NCBI GenBank assembly: GCA_013298375.1
Contig: JAAFHM010000338.1
Span: forward strand, 1-5,537
DNA length: 5,537 nucleotides
Reading direction: 5' to 3'
DNA from: Ignavibacteria bacterium
GTDB lineage: Bacteria; Bacteroidota; Ignavibacteria; Kapaibacteriales; UBA4661
Positions 1-5,537 of this stretch are shown here, piece by piece. The position numbers and the translations under genes are program-made. The notes under the pieces were generated by a model, which was not told the DNA's origin, did not search any database, and worked only from the letters and a program-made list of their open reading frames with translations. Within the stretch, counting starts at the first letter, position 1; each line of letters begins with the position of its first letter.

Positions 1-2005
1 GCGTTGATGCGGCTACCAAGGCACGTGGCGTAAATCCACCATTCTGCGTGGCAAGTATCACGCCGTTGTCGCCGACAACCCAGCCACGAACAGGGTTTGC
101 AAAACCAATTCCGTAGAGATGAGATTGTGTGCCGCTTTGCTGCGCTTCCCACGATGAGCCGCCATTGCGCGTTGCCAGAATAACACCATTATTCCCAACA
201 GCCCAGCCTTGCTGCGCATCGGCAAAAAATATTCCCCTGAGTGCGCCGTCCGCCGGAACAAGCTGTCTGCGCCAACTTGCGCCGCCATCGGTGGTTTGCA
301 AAACAACTCCCGCATCGGCATTGCCGCCGCAAACATAACCGATATTTTCATTAAGAAAAAACGCCCGAAGAAGATTGCTGCGTGTGCCGGATGCTTGTCG
401 CGTCCAGGTTGTGCCAGCATTGAGGGTTTTGTAAATCACGCCGTCGTTGCCGACAACCCAGCCGAGATTGGGGTTGATAAAAACGACATCATTGAGCGCA
501 GAATTTGGCGCGTCGGAAAAGCCGAAAAGGGGCGTTTGCCGTGTCCACGAGCGCCCGCCGTTGCTAGTGCGATAGATGCGGTTGATGCTTGGTGTGCGAT
601 CGTAACCATGCCGAATCCCGACCGCCCAGCCCGTGAGCGAATCCACAAAATGCACACCCAGCAAACTGTCATTCCCGCCAGCTTCGGTGAGCGTGAGTGG
701 TTTCCACGTTGCGCCGCCGTCGTCGGTACGCGAGGTGCGCCCATACCATCCGGAGGCAAAGGCAACACGCTCATTCAACGCCGAGATTGCTTGATAAAAT
801 TGGCTTACACGTGAGGCTGTGTCTGGCAGGAGGGAGCTGATCGTCCAAAGACTGCCGCCATTGGTGGTGCGATTCATTAGGTATGTTCCCACCGCCAGAA
901 CAGTTTCTTTGCCCGTAATGGCGAGGTCGGTGAGAATGGAAATGCGGCTCGTACTGGCTTGCTGCCAGGAAATACCGCCATCGCGGGTGCGCCAAATCAC
1001 GTAATGCTCACCGTTGATAGTCCGCGAACCGGGAAAAATGCGCGTCGTAATTGCCCAGCCGTTTTGTGCGTCAAAAAAATGAAAGTTCGATAAAAAGCCA
1101 TTTTGCGGAACAGGAAAATCATTGGAAAGCACCCATGAACGCCCACCATCGGTGGTGCGATAGAGTCTGGCGTTTCCGGAACTTACCCAGCCAGTGCTTG
1201 GCGTGACAAAGCGCACAGCATCAAGGTCGTCATTCGTGTTGGGTGAGGGAACGCTCTGCTGTTGCCATGTTTGACCGCCGTTGGTTGTCGCAAGCAGTGT
1301 GTTGTTTTCGCCTGTCGCCCAGCCGATTTGTGGGTTGACGAAATGAATATCGGTAAAGCCAATGTCCTCGCCGACTGGCACGGTAGCTTTTGTCCATGTT
1401 GTACCGCCATCACTGGTAGAGAAAATGCCGTCGCGGGCGGCGACAAAGCCAGATTGGGGGCCGACAAACTGCACATCATTCACCGTATTCGGCGAGGGAA
1501 TACGCTGTTCTGTCCACGTTTGTCCTCCATTCACGGTGCGATAAACAACGCCACTTCCGCCTGCGGCTGCGCCATTGAGCGAGTCTGAAAATGAAACTGA
1601 ACCGGAGAAAACTTGTGCGCTTTGTAGCGACCATGTGCGCCCGCCGTCTTGTGTGGCGTATGCGCCGCCGCGCCCACTTGTACTCACCGCCCAACCACGT
1701 CGGGGGTTGATGAAAAAAACATCGGAAAAATCCACAATGGCGTTACTTCGAGCGGCTTGCCATGTTGTGCCACCATCTTGAGTCGTGATGATGTTCCCAA
1801 GCTCACCGACCGCGCAGCCATTGAGTTCAGTCGAGAAAAATATGGCACGAAGCACCACGCCACGATAGAAAAAAAGCGAATCGGGGTTGGATTGGGGTAG
1901 TGGGCTTTGAAATTGCCAAGGAGTGAGATTCTGTGAGGACTGCGAGAAAAGCTGTACTGCCTGGCAGCAAAGCATTATGCCAACAAGGAGAAAATAACGG
2001 AACAT
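1..2005 (-). CDS. Secreted YCF48/BNR-like repeat protein (beta-propeller type), partial, C-terminus beyond the window
   Basis: The frame is open from the ATG at 2005 to the left edge: 668 codons, no stop or frameshift. Residues 1-22 form a signal peptide (MFRYFLLVGIMLCC, then a likely cut after LFSQ), so the product is exported. From about residue 50 it is a tandem array of about 14 units of 39-56 residues. Each unit has a strand such as GWAVG, then a turn (T-x-D/N-G-G-x-x-W), as in YCF48 (photosystem II assembly factor-like) and BNR/sialidase-type repeats, which fold as beta-propeller blades. In this group such proteins are usually large surface or secreted proteins, often with a C-terminal sorting domain. 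That end is outside the window, so secretion type, ligand and any enzymatic role cannot be read. YCF48 here names the fold, not photosynthesis. The start is supported by an AAAGAAGG ribosome binding site 5 bases upstream. It is transcribed divergently from the peroxidase gene. Confidence 0.9.
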   Translation of the reverse strand, partial: MFRYFLLVGIMLCCQAVQLFSQSSQNLTPWQFQSPLPQSNPDSLFFYRGVVLRAIFFSTELNGCAVGELGNIITTQDGGTTWQAARSNAIVDFSDVFFINPRRGWAVSTSGRGGAYATQDGGRTWSLQSAQVFSGSVSFSDSLNGAAAGGSGVVYRTVNGGQTWTEQRIPSPNTVNDVQFVGPQSGFVAARDGIFSTSDGGTTWTKATVPVGEDIGFTDIHFVNPQIGWATGENNTLLATTNGGQTWQQQSVPSPNTNDDLDAVRFVTPSTGWVSSGNARLYRTTDGGRSWVLSNDFPVPQNGFLSNFHFFDAQNGWAITTRIFPGSRTINGEHYVIWRTRDGGISWQQASTSRISILTDLAITGKETVLAVGTYLMNRTTNGGSLWTISSLLPDTASRVSQFYQAISALNERVAFASGWYGRTSRTDDGGATWKPLTLTEAGGNDSLLGVHFVDSLTGWAVGIRHGYDRTPSINRIYRTSNGGRSWTRQTPLFGFSDAPNSALNDVVFINPNLGWVVGNDGVIYKTLNAGTTWTRQASGTRSNLLRAFFLNENIGYVCGGNADAGVVLQTTDGGASWRRQLVPADGALRGIFFADAQQGWAVGNNGVILATRNGGSSWEAQQSGTQSHLYGIGFANPVRGWVVGDNGVILATQNGGFTPRALVAAST
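26..1858 (-). repeat. Array of about 14 YCF48/BNR-like protein repeats
   Basis: The signature (D/N)GGxxW occurs with its D/N at residues 77, 120, 159, 199, 242, 286, 342, 382, 429, 482, 529, 573, 614 and 655 of the minus-strand protein. Spacing is mostly 39-47 residues, with two longer units of 56 (ending at 342) and 53 (ending at 482), where extra loops lie between the GWAI/GWAVG strand and the turn. Unit 11 reads NAGTTW instead of NGG. Unit 14 reads NGGFTP and has lost its tryptophan. The repeats are diverged at DNA level, so this is a protein repeat array rather than a recent DNA duplication. Confidence 0.88.
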
Positions 2006-2010
2006 AATAA

Positions 2011-2018
2011 CCTTCTTT
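2011..2018 (-). promoter_or_regulatory. Shine-Dalgarno of the repeat-protein gene
   Basis: Read on the minus strand this is AAAGAAGG, one mismatch from AAAGGAGG, ending 5 bases before the ATG at 2005. It fixes that start. It is notable because the annotated starts at 2321, 2932, 3318 and 4081 on the other strand show no such site. Confidence 0.65.
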
Positions 2019-2058
2019 GGAAACAATTCATATCACGGCAAATGACTTGGATTGCAGT

Positions 2059-2086
2059 AAGATAGCATTGTTTTTTTGAATGGCAA
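2059..2086 (-). promoter_or_regulatory. Putative promoter for the repeat-protein gene
   Basis: On the minus strand TTGCCA (2086-2081) is followed after 16 bases by TATCTT (2064-2059). This fits a sigma-70-like layout. It also fits the Bacteroidota layout, TTG then 19 bases then TAnnTT. Transcription would begin around 2050, giving a leader of roughly 45 bases that carries the ribosome binding site. This is pattern matching only. Confidence 0.42.
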
Positions 2087-2232
2087 AAATATGGGAATAC
2101 AAAAAATATTCTTGATATCCTTATTGGGGGTTGAATTCAGGTTATCGGTGCGAAAAGCTGGGATGGTGCGCTTTCTAGGACTATCGGCAAAATCAGTCTC
2201 AAGCGTGTCATTCCCTGCAATTGTCCTAATTT

Positions 2233-2253
2233 TTCAACACGACGCTTGTTGAA
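2233..2253. promoter_or_regulatory. Inverted repeat, possible operator
   Basis: TTCAACA (2233-2239) and its exact reverse complement TGTTGAA (2247-2253) flank a 7-base spacer. The right arm covers the TTG at 2246-2251 that would serve as the -33 element of the peroxidase promoter, so a protein bound here would compete with RNA polymerase. No T-run follows directly, so a terminator is less likely. The regulator cannot be named from the sequence. Confidence 0.4.
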
Positions 2254-2275
2254 CCGATGATTTTTCGTAAATTTG
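2246..2275 (+). promoter_or_regulatory. Putative Bacteroidota-type promoter of the peroxidase operon
   Basis: TTG (2246-2248) is followed after 19 bases by TAAATTTG (2268-2275), an exact match to the TAnnTTTG -7 element of Bacteroidota housekeeping promoters with the expected spacing. Transcription would start near 2282, leaving about 40 bases before the ATG at 2321. The upstream in-frame TTG codon at 2273 falls inside the -7 element, which argues against its use as a start. Confidence 0.5.
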
Positions 2276-2320
2276 CGGTCTGTATTACATTGTTTTATCT
2301 CATATTTGCCGCAAATCGTT

Positions 2321-2923
2321 ATGTCTATTCACCTCGTCCGCCGCATAACAACTGCTTTGCTCGTGCTTGTCGCATCGGGCGCACTTGTTCTTTTCGCTAC
2401 GGCAAAAACATCCACCAAGGAGACAACACCCATGACCACCTCTGCCGCCTCCATCTACGAATTTACCATGAATGATATTGACGGCAAAAGCGTCAAATTA
2501 GACCAATTTAAGGGGAAAGTAGTCTTGATCGTGAATGTTGCCAGTAAATGCGGTTATACGCCACAGTACGAGGGATTGGAAAAAATTTACAAGCAATACA
2601 AAGATAAAGGGTTTGTTGTGCTGGGCTTTCCGGCAAACAATTTCATGGGGCAGGAGCCCGGTTCGGAAGCGGACATTAAGCAATTCTGCTCTACAAAATA
2701 CAACGTTACTTTCCCGATGTTTTCCAAAATTTCGGTCAAAGGCGACGATATGCACCCTCTCTACAAATATCTCACACAAGCCGCAAACCCTGCGGGTGAC
2801 GTAAAATGGAACTTCGGCAAGTTTTTAATCGGCAAAGACGGTAAAATTCTTGCTCGCTTCGATTCCGGCGCAAAGCCCGAAAGCGCTGAAATACTTGCTG
2901 CCGTCGAAGGCGCATTACGTTAA
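2321..2923 (+). CDS. gpx: Glutathione peroxidase family protein (thiol peroxidase type), exported form
   Basis: This 200-residue protein reduces hydrogen peroxide or lipid hydroperoxides; bacterial Cys-type members generally use thioredoxin. The family domain spans about residues 44-200. The peroxidatic Cys is C77 in NVASKCGYT. The other tetrad residues are Q111 (GQEPGS) and W163-N164 (KWNFGKFL). C123 (IKQFC) sits where the resolving Cys of thioredoxin-dependent members lies, before the conserved YNVTFPMF. The usual FPCNQF reads FPANNF (residues 104-109), so the middle Cys is lost. Residues 1-43 are extra relative to the roughly 160-residue family norm: RR, then a hydrophobic stretch (ITTALLVLVASGALVLFATA), so a signal peptide or anchor directs it to the periplasm. 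I chose ATG 2321 because it lies just downstream of the promoter; an in-frame TTG at 2273 is within the promoter. A second start at 2432 is possible (separate entry). It is probably first in a three-gene operon. Confidence 0.93.
   Translation: MSIHLVRRITTALLVLVASGALVLFATAKTSTKETTPMTTSAASIYEFTMNDIDGKSVKLDQFKGKVVLIVNVASKCGYTPQYEGLEKIYKQYKDKGFVVLGFPANNFMGQEPGSEADIKQFCSTKYNVTFPMFSKISVKGDDMHPLYKYLTQAANPAGDVKWNFGKFLIGKDGKILARFDSGAKPESAEILAAVEGALR
2417..2434 (+). promoter_or_regulatory. Internal Shine-Dalgarno and alternative start of the peroxidase
   Basis: AAGGAG (2417-2422) lies 9 bases before an in-frame ATG at 2432. Starting there would give a 163-residue protein with no hydrophobic leader, exactly the normal length of the family and with every active-site residue intact. 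The upstream ATG at 2321 has no Shine-Dalgarno. Either both starts are used, giving exported and cytoplasmic forms, or the AAG GAG codons (Lys-Glu) resemble a ribosome site by chance. Confidence 0.4.
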
Positions 2924-2931
2924 GCAGCACT

Positions 2932-3288
2932 ATGAAGACTCTCAACAGGAGTGCGAATGATCGTTCGCATTTGTGGGTAGCACAGATGTTTGCACTGCTG
3001 TGTTTCATGGGCATCGCATTTTCACTGCAAAGTTGCCAAACAAATCTGCGCCCCGAAACCCGCACCATGACTCGTGAATTAGAAGATTCATTAGCGGTAT
3101 TTATGCAAATCCGCAATGATGAAGAATTTTTTCGTAAGTATATCGCCTTTAATGTCCGCTTCACGCTGCGGCACAAAATGGCACTCAATGACACCATTAT
3201 CCAACGGGAACTGAAAGACGAATTAGCAAAAATGGCACTCGTGCAAGCTGCACAGCGCCGCATTGATGCAATTCAACAACAACAGTGA
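2932..3288 (+). CDS. Small lipoprotein of unknown function
   Basis: A 118-residue protein whose family I do not recognise. A basic N-terminus and hydrophobic stretch (residues 19-31, MFALLCFMGIAFS) lead to LQSC, a credible lipobox with the lipidated Cys at residue 35. It is therefore probably anchored in the inner or outer membrane. The mature part, about 84 residues, is rich in charged residues and predicted helical: MTRELEDSLAVFMQIRND, later ELKDELAKMALVQAAQRR, ending in QQQQ. This could be a coiled-coil or adaptor segment. Mature residues contain no Cys other than the lipidated one. It begins 8 bases after the peroxidase stop, so it is almost certainly co-transcribed. No Shine-Dalgarno is visible. 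An in-frame ATG at 2986 would still give a usable, shorter lipoprotein signal, so the exact start is uncertain. Confidence 0.75.
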   Translation: MKTLNRSANDRSHLWVAQMFALLCFMGIAFSLQSCQTNLRPETRTMTRELEDSLAVFMQIRNDEEFFRKYIAFNVRFTLRHKMALNDTIIQRELKDELAKMALVQAAQRRIDAIQQQQ

Positions 3289-3317
3289 CTCACTTTTTTA
3301 TCGGCTTTTTTCACTCT

Positions 3318-3995
3318 ATGCAGCATATTCTTCGTTGTACCATAGCCATTGTGTGTATGTGCTTTGGTACTTTTTCGCTTTCGGCGCAGTCCAAAAATGC
3401 ACCCAAGCCAACCATTCCAAACTTTACTAAACCTGTTTTGATGTTTGACAACGCAACGGCACTTGTTGTTCCGCCATCAATGGCAGTTACGAACTTGGCG
3501 GTGAAGCTCCAACAAGAACGAGGATTAGCAGAGGAAATGGTGCCTCTCAAAGATAAAAAAGGCTTGCGTCGCATTGCGTTTATGGCAACGGGGAACGCGC
3601 AAACAAACTGCACTCCGTATGCTGATATGTATTTCAGCACCAAGGATAAATGGCTTTCGACCGAGGAGTTTTTTAGCCTTGATGCCGATACAACGCATGT
3701 TTTGGGGCGCTTGATAGCGCGTTTTTCAGCCGCTCTTGATGCAAAAGGCTACCGCATTGGTATTTGTGAAGAAGGTGGTAAAATGTCGCTTTGGCGAATT
3801 TCTACACCTGTTTTGACGTGGTATGAATGCGAAATTTTTAAAAAAAATACCGAAAACATCGCCCTTGCCATTGCACTCGACAAAGAGCCATTTCGCGCAC
3901 CCAACCCCAATATTTACGGAACAGCATACTTCGATTTCAACGGCAATCTTGTGCGTGTTCAAGCAAAATCCAAAGTCAAACTCACGGCGAATTAA
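3318..3995 (+). CDS. Exported protein of unknown function
   Basis: A 225-residue protein with a clear signal peptide (residues 1-24, ending FSLSAQ), so it is probably periplasmic or secreted. I do not recognise the family. The mature part has a proline-rich start (NAPKPTIPNFTKP), a mixed alpha/beta middle with TGNAQTNCTPYADMYF (91-106) and an aromatic C-terminal half with WRISTPVLTWYECEIF (159-174). It ends with a strand-like segment, YGTAYFDFNGNLVRV (200-214). Mature cysteines are C98, C150 and C171. No catalytic motif is evident. It follows the lipoprotein gene by 29 bases on the same strand. I chose ATG 3318 because the signal peptide then begins naturally. A GTG at 3285 overlaps the upstream stop as GTGA and would add 11 residues (MTHFFIGFFHS), so translational coupling from there is possible. 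No Shine-Dalgarno is seen. Confidence 0.72.
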   Translation: MQHILRCTIAIVCMCFGTFSLSAQSKNAPKPTIPNFTKPVLMFDNATALVVPPSMAVTNLAVKLQQERGLAEEMVPLKDKKGLRRIAFMATGNAQTNCTPYADMYFSTKDKWLSTEEFFSLDADTTHVLGRLIARFSAALDAKGYRIGICEEGGKMSLWRISTPVLTWYECEIFKKNTENIALAIALDKEPFRAPNPNIYGTAYFDFNGNLVRVQAKSKVKLTAN

Positions 3996-4080
3996 CGGGT
4001 AATTGTACTTGATAATTTTTGCAGCCAAAGCACTCACTTCCGTGTCTTGAGACCTTTCTTCTCACCTCAATTTCTCCAAT

Positions 4081-5537
4081 ATGCTTCCAATTCCAGAAGT
4101 TCTTGCCGAAGAGCTTTCCCTTGCTATTTCCAACGTCCATAATGCACTCGAACTCTATGCCGAAGGCGCAACCGTGCCGTTTATAGCGCGGTATCGCAAA
4201 GAGCGCACAGGCGAAATGAACGAAATTGTTTTGCGGTCGCTTTTTGACCGTTTTGAGTATTTGACCGAGTTAGAAGACCGCAAAAAAACAGTGATGGATT
4301 CTATCAAGCTCCAAGGCAAATTGACTGATGAACTGGAACACCGCATCAATGCTTGTGTTCAAAAAAATGAGTTGGAAGATTTGTATCTGCCTTTCAAGCC
4401 CAAACGCCGCACCCGCGCGACAATCGCCCGCGAAAAAGGCTTACAACCGCTTGCCGATGCGATTGCTGCTATGAATCAACCTAATGCTGTCGCTACACCA
4501 TTGGCGGAGCTTGCTGCGCCATATATTTCTTCGGAACTTGGCGTTAATACTGCGCAAGAGGCTTTGCAAGGCGCTTCGGACATTCTTGCTGAAGGTGTTG
4601 CGGAAAAGGCAGATCTCCGTGCAGCGCTTCGTTCCTATATTCTGAATAACGCTGTCATTTCTTCTTCGGTCAAGTCGGAATTTCCCGAAGGTACGACAAA
4701 GTTTGAGATGTATCGCTCCTACTCAGCATCTGTGCGTGAGATTCCACCGCACAATATGCTTGCTCTACGTCGTGGCGAGGCAGAGGAAGTTCTTACCCTC
4801 AATATTGAATTTGACGATGAGTACGTGCTGAAATATCTTGAAAGCAAGGAACTTCATACCGCGCACAACGAGGTTTTTTCTTTCTTCAAAGCTATGCTCA
4901 AAGACGCTTTTGAGCGCCTGATGAAATACACGCTCATTGGCGAAGTACGTCTCGAAAAGAAAATTGCCGCGGATGCAGCATCTATAGGCAACTTCGGCGA
5001 AAATCTTCGTAATCTTTTGCTTGCCAGTCCCGCCGGAATGAAGCCCACACTCGGTGTTGACCCTGGGTTTCGTACCGGATGTAAGGTTGTGGCGTTGGAT
5101 TCAACGGGAAAATTTTTGGAGTACAAGGCTGTTTTCCCGCACCAATCCAAGAACGAGCGTGAACAAGCCGTCAAAACACTGATTTCGATGATAGAGCGCC
5201 ATGCGATTGAACTTATCGCTATCGGCAATGGCACTGCCAGCCGCGAAACCGACGAGTTTGTGAGCGAGGTGATAAGCGCCCTTCAGACTGCAAAAAAGCC
5301 TATCAAAGTAACGGTGAGTGAATCGGGCGCATCGGTCTATTCAGCAAGTGAAGTAGCGGGTGAGGAATTTCCGACCTTGGATGTGACCGTGCGCGGCGCA
5401 ATTAGCATCGGGCGGCGTTTGCAAGACCCGCTTGCCGAACTCGTGAAAATTGACCCTAAATCTATCGGCGTGGGGCAGTACCAGCACGACGTTGACCAAA
5501 AACTTCTCAAGAAAAAATTGGAAGAAACGGTCGAAAG
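4081..5537 (+). CDS. tex: Tex, transcription accessory protein (RNA-binding), partial, C-terminus beyond the window
   Basis: The frame is open from ATG 4081 to the right edge, 485 residues of the usual 720-790. Tex is a widespread cytoplasmic nucleic-acid-binding protein linked to transcription and RNA metabolism. The N-terminal helical domain shows the hallmarks TVPFIARYRKERTGEM (residues 31-46) and DLYLPFKPKRRTRATIA (100-116). The YqgF/RNase H-like domain begins around residue 323 with GVDPGFRTGCK (D327), continues through AIGNGTASRET (380-390) and reaches VSESGASVYSASE (412-424). RGAISIGRRLQDPLAELVKI (438-457) and SIGVGQYQHDVDQ (461-473) lead into the helix-hairpin-helix region. The S1 domain lies past the edge. 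It starts 85 bases after the preceding gene with no Shine-Dalgarno and no obvious terminator between, so read-through from the operon is possible. No frameshift or missing motif was found. Confidence 0.95.
   Translation, partial: MLPIPEVLAEELSLAISNVHNALELYAEGATVPFIARYRKERTGEMNEIVLRSLFDRFEYLTELEDRKKTVMDSIKLQGKLTDELEHRINACVQKNELEDLYLPFKPKRRTRATIAREKGLQPLADAIAAMNQPNAVATPLAELAAPYISSELGVNTAQEALQGASDILAEGVAEKADLRAALRSYILNNAVISSSVKSEFPEGTTKFEMYRSYSASVREIPPHNMLALRRGEAEEVLTLNIEFDDEYVLKYLESKELHTAHNEVFSFFKAMLKDAFERLMKYTLIGEVRLEKKIAADAASIGNFGENLRNLLLASPAGMKPTLGVDPGFRTGCKVVALDSTGKFLEYKAVFPHQSKNEREQAVKTLISMIERHAIELIAIGNGTASRETDEFVSEVISALQTAKKPIKVTVSESGASVYSASEVAGEEFPTLDVTVRGAISIGRRLQDPLAELVKIDPKSIGVGQYQHDVDQKLLKKKLEETVE

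Larger units (their letters stand above)
2006..2320. other. Divergent intergenic region
   Basis: These 315 bases separate two genes that point away from each other, and I see no convincing coding sequence here. The region is AT-rich near the left gene (a run of seven T at 2071-2077, A-rich around 2101-2106). It contains the two putative promoters, the inverted repeat at 2233-2253, a weaker dyad (GAATA, 7 bases, TATTC at 2095-2111) and a small perfect palindrome TGAATTCA at 2132-2139. The stretch from about 2140 to 2230 shows nothing recognisable. Confidence 0.7.

Noticed and set aside
209..814. Plus-strand open frame of 201 codons opposite the repeat protein
   Set aside because: It is antisense to the continuous minus-strand frame with its regular (D/N)GGxxW repeats, and its own translation is low-complexity Arg/Cys/Ala-rich with no motif. 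It is a shadow frame.
1183..1900. Several open frames of 60-108 codons on both strands within the repeat region
   Set aside because: All lie inside the repeat-protein gene in other frames, and repeated composition explains their similarity to one another.
2273..2320. TTG at 2273 as the peroxidase start
   Set aside because: It overlaps the TAAATTTG promoter element, would add 16 residues before the natural leader, and has no ribosome binding site.
2257..2475. 72-codon plus-strand frame overlapping the peroxidase start
   Set aside because: It overlaps the promoter and the first third of a clear family member in another frame, and its translation shows no recognisable features.
4013..4021. TAATTTTTG as a tex promoter -7 element
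   Set aside because: It is one base off the TAnnTTTG consensus and no TTG lies at the expected distance upstream; too weak to list.
4045..4072. Hairpin TGAGA-CCTTTCT-TCTCA before tex as a terminator
   Set aside because: The stem is only 5 pairs, is not GC-rich, and no T-run follows.
4854..5234. 126-codon minus-strand frame within tex
   Set aside because: It is antisense to strongly conserved Tex motifs and shows no motif of its own.

Overview
The window reads as ordinary chromosomal sequence from a Gram-negative member of the Bacteroidota/Chlorobiota (FCB) group; Chlorobi, Ignavibacteria or Kapabacteria relatives are the best guess. Three things suggest this. Two divergent promoters fit the Bacteroidota-type layout (TTG, about 19 bases, TAnnTTTG). 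Most genes lack a Shine-Dalgarno sequence. The exported proteins look right for the group: a long secreted beta-propeller-type repeat protein, a lipoprotein with an LQSC lipobox, and an exported protein whose signal ends in SAQ. This is inference; no rRNA or marker gene was available to place the organism firmly.

Left part (1-2005, minus strand): one uninterrupted reading frame, 668 codons visible and cut by the left edge, encodes a secreted protein built almost entirely of about 14 YCF48/BNR-like repeats with the signature (D/N)GGxxW. It has a signal peptide, a near-consensus ribosome binding site and a plausible promoter.

Middle (2006-2320): a 315-base divergent intergenic region. It holds a promoter on each strand and a 7-7-7 inverted repeat that overlaps the -33 element of the rightward promoter.

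Right part (plus strand): a thiol-type glutathione peroxidase homologue (2321-2923) is followed closely by a small lipoprotein (2932-3288) and an exported protein of unknown function (3318-3995). The three are probably one transcript devoted to the cell envelope. The peroxidase has a second possible start at 2432 with a strong Shine-Dalgarno, which would give a leaderless, normal-length cytoplasmic form. After an 85-base gap comes tex (4081 to the right edge), the conserved nucleic-acid-binding transcription accessory protein. It is cut off before its S1 domain.

No RNA gene, mobile element, CRISPR array or clear intrinsic terminator was seen. The window looks mostly like housekeeping and envelope genes. 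The most interesting points are the peroxidase's two starts and putative operator, and the two unrecognised exported proteins that travel with it.
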